From NCBI GenBank assembly GCA_035573855.1, contig DATLZU010000035.1, positions 1 to 64,000 of the forward strand: a DNA stretch of 64,000 bases, given 5' to 3'. This stretch comes from DATLZU01 sp035573855 (GTDB lineage Bacteria; Nitrospirota; Nitrospiria; Nitrospirales; Nitrospiraceae). How positions within the stretch are numbered: the first letter of the stretch is position 1; every line of letters begins with the position of its first letter. Shown piece after piece: positions 62,093-64,000 of this stretch. The notes under the pieces are model-generated. The model was given only the letters and a program-made list of their open reading frames with translations. It had not been told where the DNA came from and made no database searches. The translations under genes were made by a program, and so were the position numbers.

Positions 62093-62928
62093 TGCCTGAC
62101 ATCGGATTTGTCAATGGGCAGTTCATGCCGCTGGCGGACGCCGTCGTTTCCGTCGAGGACCGCGGCTTTCAATTTGGCGACGGAGTCTACGAAGTCATCC
62201 GAACATACGGCGGCCGGCCGTTTCACTTGAACGCGCACCTTGCCCGGCTGGAACGCAGCGCAAAAGCCATCGACTTGCCCTGCCCGCTCTCTCCCGCGCA
62301 ATGGGCGGAACGAGTCGCCGAAGGAATCCGCCTGGCCGGCTATCGGGAGTGCAAAGTGTACCTTCAGCTCACGCGAGGGCCTGCGCCCAGAGATCATATA
62401 TTCCCCACCGCCGTCCATCCTACCGTGGTGATGACGGTCCGGGAACTCCATCCCCTGAGCGACGGCCTCCGGTCCGGTGTGAGCGCGATTACCCTCCCGG
62501 ACTTCCGCTGGGGACGATGCGATATCAAGAGCATCGGTCTCCTGGCCAATGTACTGGCCCGTCAGCGTGCCAAAGACGCGGGCGCGTTTGAAGCCATCTT
62601 TATCAGGGACGGAGAGGTCACGGAAGGTGCGGTCAGCAACGTGATGATCGTGCGACGCGGCGTCCTCGCGACCTCTCCGGAGGGGGAGCGCATTCTGTCC
62701 GGCGTGACGAGGAGCCTTGTGCTCGAGCTGGCTCGCAAGGAGGGTCTTGCCGTACAAGAGCGCCCCGTATCGGAAGCGGAGTTGCGAGGAGCCGACGAAG
62801 TTTTTCTGACTGGGACGACCGTCGAAGTGCTGCCGGTCAACCGGATCGATGGAATCGCGATCGGGTCCGGTCGGCCTGGCCCCGTCGTGACCCTGTTGGC
62901 AGCGCGTTTTCGCAACCTGACGGTGTAA
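62089..62928 (+). CDS. Class IV aminotransferase, D-amino-acid transaminase-like
   Basis: A 279-residue fold-type IV PLP enzyme: VSVEDRGFQFGDGVYEVIRTYGG, RGPAPRDHIFP (the RxxxRxHxFP region seen in D-alanine transaminases), the PLP-Lys K147 in CDIKSIGLLANVLARQRA, and EVTEGAVSNVMIV. Its length fits Dat or branched-chain transaminases; the RDH motif favours D-amino-acid use for cell wall precursors. ATG codons at 62089 and 62092 are both possible starts, the first overlapping the preceding gene. Confidence 0.8.
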   Translation: MMPDIGFVNGQFMPLADAVVSVEDRGFQFGDGVYEVIRTYGGRPFHLNAHLARLERSAKAIDLPCPLSPAQWAERVAEGIRLAGYRECKVYLQLTRGPAPRDHIFPTAVHPTVVMTVRELHPLSDGLRSGVSAITLPDFRWGRCDIKSIGLLANVLARQRAKDAGAFEAIFIRDGEVTEGAVSNVMIVRRGVLATSPEGERILSGVTRSLVLELARKEGLAVQERPVSEAELRGADEVFLTGTTVEVLPVNRIDGIAIGSGRPGPVVTLLAARFRNLTV

Positions 62929-62935
62929 AGGCCCC

Positions 62936-62964
62936 TTGCTTTGCTGGGGACATCGTGGTATTTT
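62936..62964 (+). promoter_or_regulatory. Candidate promoter of the rimP-nusA operon
   Basis: TTGCTT (62936-62941) and TATTTT (62959-62964) are separated by 17 bases. The predicted start near 62971 lies just before the attenuator hairpin. The match to consensus is moderate. Confidence 0.4.
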
Positions 62965-62975
62965 GCTTTCGCGTG

Positions 62976-62999
62976 AAGTGGGCGTCGGCCCACTTTTTT
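62976..62999 (+). terminator. Attenuator-like intrinsic terminator immediately before rimP
   Basis: A perfect 8-bp stem, AAGTGGGC (62976-62983) with GCCCACTT (62988-62995), a GTCG tetraloop and a six-T run (62994-62999) end only 10 bases before the rimP ATG. The transcript of rimP-nusA must read through it, as in known rimP leader terminators. Confidence 0.75.
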
Positions 63000-63009
63000 G
63001 TTTGCGGCG

Positions 63010-63516
63010 ATGGCTGCGGCGGCGGTCGCGGAGGGATATGTGTACAATTCCCAGCGAGTCGCCGAGCGCATCCGGGAGATCGCGTCTCCGATTCTCTGGG
63101 CGCTCGGCTTGGAGTTGGTGGATGTCGTCTGCTCGGGAGACGGCCCTCGCACGGTCGTTCGGATCTTCATCGATAAGCCGGGCGGCGTGACGTTGCACGA
63201 TTGCGAACAGGCGCATTTGTCGCTCGGCCCGGCGATGGATGTGGCAGATCCTATCCCGCATGCGTACACGCTCGAGGTGTCGTCCCCCGGATTAGACCGG
63301 CCCTTGAAACGAGTTGAAGATTACCGCCGGGCGGTCGGGAAATCCCTCAATCTGAAGCTGAAAGCTCCCGTCGAAGGCCGGTGGCGGATTGTCGGACGGC
63401 TTGTGGCGGTCGAAGATCACGCCGTGGTGGTGGAGTTGGAAAACTCGGCGGTTCGGGAAACGGTTCGGTTGGAGTTGGAGGCTATTGCGGAGGCCAAATT
63501 CGAGGTGAGGTTCTAG
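63010..63516 (+). CDS. rimP: Ribosome maturation factor RimP
   Basis: A 168-residue protein needed for 30S subunit maturation. It has the N-terminal domain (RVAERIREIASPILWALGLELVDVVCSG; TVVRIFIDKPGGVTLHDCEQAHLSLGPAMD) and the conserved YTLEVSSPGLDRPLKRVEDYRRAVGK, then a Sm-like C-terminal domain. The ATG at 63010 has no Shine-Dalgarno sequence because it lies directly after an intrinsic-terminator hairpin. nusA follows after 30 bases, the standard rimP-nusA order. Confidence 0.93.
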   Translation: MAAAAVAEGYVYNSQRVAERIREIASPILWALGLELVDVVCSGDGPRTVVRIFIDKPGGVTLHDCEQAHLSLGPAMDVADPIPHAYTLEVSSPGLDRPLKRVEDYRRAVGKSLNLKLKAPVEGRWRIVGRLVAVEDHAVVVELENSAVRETVRLELEAIAEAKFEVRF

Positions 63517-63546
63517 GGCGAGCGGGACGAGGGGCGAAGGTGAGCC

Positions 63547-64000
63547 ATGAACAGAGAACTGATCGCGGTCATTGATCAAATCGGACGGGAAAAAGGCATC
63601 GACAAGGCGAGGGTGATCAGCGCCATCGAGGCCGCTCTGCAGACCGCAGCCAAAAAGCGATTCGGCCAGGCTGAGAACATTCAAGTCGAAATCGACCCGA
63701 AAACCGGTGAGATTTCGGTCGTCTCGAAGAAAGTCATCGTCGATACGGTCACCAACCCCAAAGCCGAAATTTCGCTTGCAGAAGCCCGGGAGTTCGACAG
63801 CGAGGCGGAGATCGGCGATGAGATCGGCTCGTTGATCGAGATGGACGAACTGGGCCGCATCGCGGCGCAAACGGCCAAGCAGGTGATCTTTCAGAAGGTC
63901 CGGGAAGCCGAATGGGAGGCGGTCCAGAAAGAATATGCGACGCGGGTGGGCGATCTGGTCAACGGGATCATCCTAGGTATGGAGCGACGCAACTACCTCG
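63547..64000 (+). CDS. nusA: Transcription termination/antitermination protein NusA (N-terminal part)
   Basis: The first 151 codons of nusA, cut by the window end. NRELIAVIDQIGREKGIDKARVISAIEAALQTAAKKRFG and the strand NIQVEIDPKTGEISVVSKK match the RNA-polymerase-binding N-terminal domain of NusA; the S1 and KH domains lie beyond the window. It lies 30 bases downstream of rimP and should be co-transcribed with it, under the hairpin at 62976-62999. Confidence 0.95.
   Translation, partial: MNRELIAVIDQIGREKGIDKARVISAIEAALQTAAKKRFGQAENIQVEIDPKTGEISVVSKKVIVDTVTNPKAEISLAEAREFDSEAEIGDEIGSLIEMDELGRIAAQTAKQVIFQKVREAEWEAVQKEYATRVGDLVNGIILGMERRNYL

Noticed and set aside
1..64000. CRISPR arrays, tRNA or rRNA genes, insertion sequences and prophage
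   Set aside because: I found no regularly spaced repeats, no cloverleaf with a plausible anticodon in the intergenic gaps, and no transposase, integrase or phage structural gene.

Overview
The window is a gene-dense, GC-rich bacterial chromosome segment with 64 supported protein-coding genes, two of them cut by the window edges. I see no rRNA, tRNA, CRISPR array, insertion sequence or prophage. Lipoproteins with lipoboxes, an MlaA homologue and an outer-membrane barrel C-terminus show a Gram-negative envelope. The mix of HEAT-repeat proteins, FGE-like proteins without catalytic cysteines, DsrE/TusA proteins and Rieske proteins suggests Nitrospirota, probably Nitrospira. That placement is an inference from gene content; no marker gene here settles it.

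Layout. 1-4 kb: envelope genes (barrel end, CsgG/FlgO-like lipoprotein, alpha/beta hydrolase, TPR lipoprotein, MlaA). 4-6.3 kb: threonine catabolism (kbl, tdh). 6.4-12 kb: TonB-C protein, alcohol dehydrogenase, LolA-like protein and two FGE-like proteins, with hemD. 12-17 kb: VOC protein, MBL-fold hydrolase, a fused WlbA/WlbB-type sugar-nucleotide enzyme and a UDP-glucuronate epimerase. 17-22 kb: HAD phosphatase, K+/H+ antiporter, an exported Lon-type (S16) protease domain and a Rieske oxygenase. 22-24.4 kb: DsrE, TusA and two small unknown genes. 24.5-32.6 kb: a complete histidine-to-glutamate pathway in two opposed blocks (hutI-ftcD on plus; hutH, a secreted protein and hutU on minus), with rpsU, an endonuclease III and another DsrE protein between them. 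32.6-40 kb: PGPGW membrane protein, polA, a large lipoprotein, then a minus-strand operon encoding an HPF/RaiA-sigma-70 fusion, a zinc anti-sigma-like protein and an archaeo-eukaryotic release-factor-like protein. 40-48 kb: GT-C and GT-2 glycosyltransferases, LPP20/FlgT-like exported proteins and a degenerate phosphodiesterase-fold protein. 48-55 kb: five HEAT-repeat genes around a secreted beta-propeller. 55-64 kb: ugd, CBS protein, spermidine-synthase-like membrane protein, an unusual cupredoxin, ferredoxin, DUF192, Rieske ferredoxin, chagasin-like inhibitor, D-amino-acid transaminase, then rimP and nusA behind an attenuator-like hairpin.

The strongest candidate for an undescribed system is the 37.4-39.8 kb operon: one polypeptide joins a ribosome-hibernation domain to sigma-factor domains and is co-encoded with an anti-sigma-like protein and a ribosome-directed eRF1-like protein. 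Other points are a related palindromic element at two convergent gene ends, a secreted protein translationally coupled between hutH and hutU, a periplasmic Lon-type protease domain, and a cupredoxin with His at the axial Met position.
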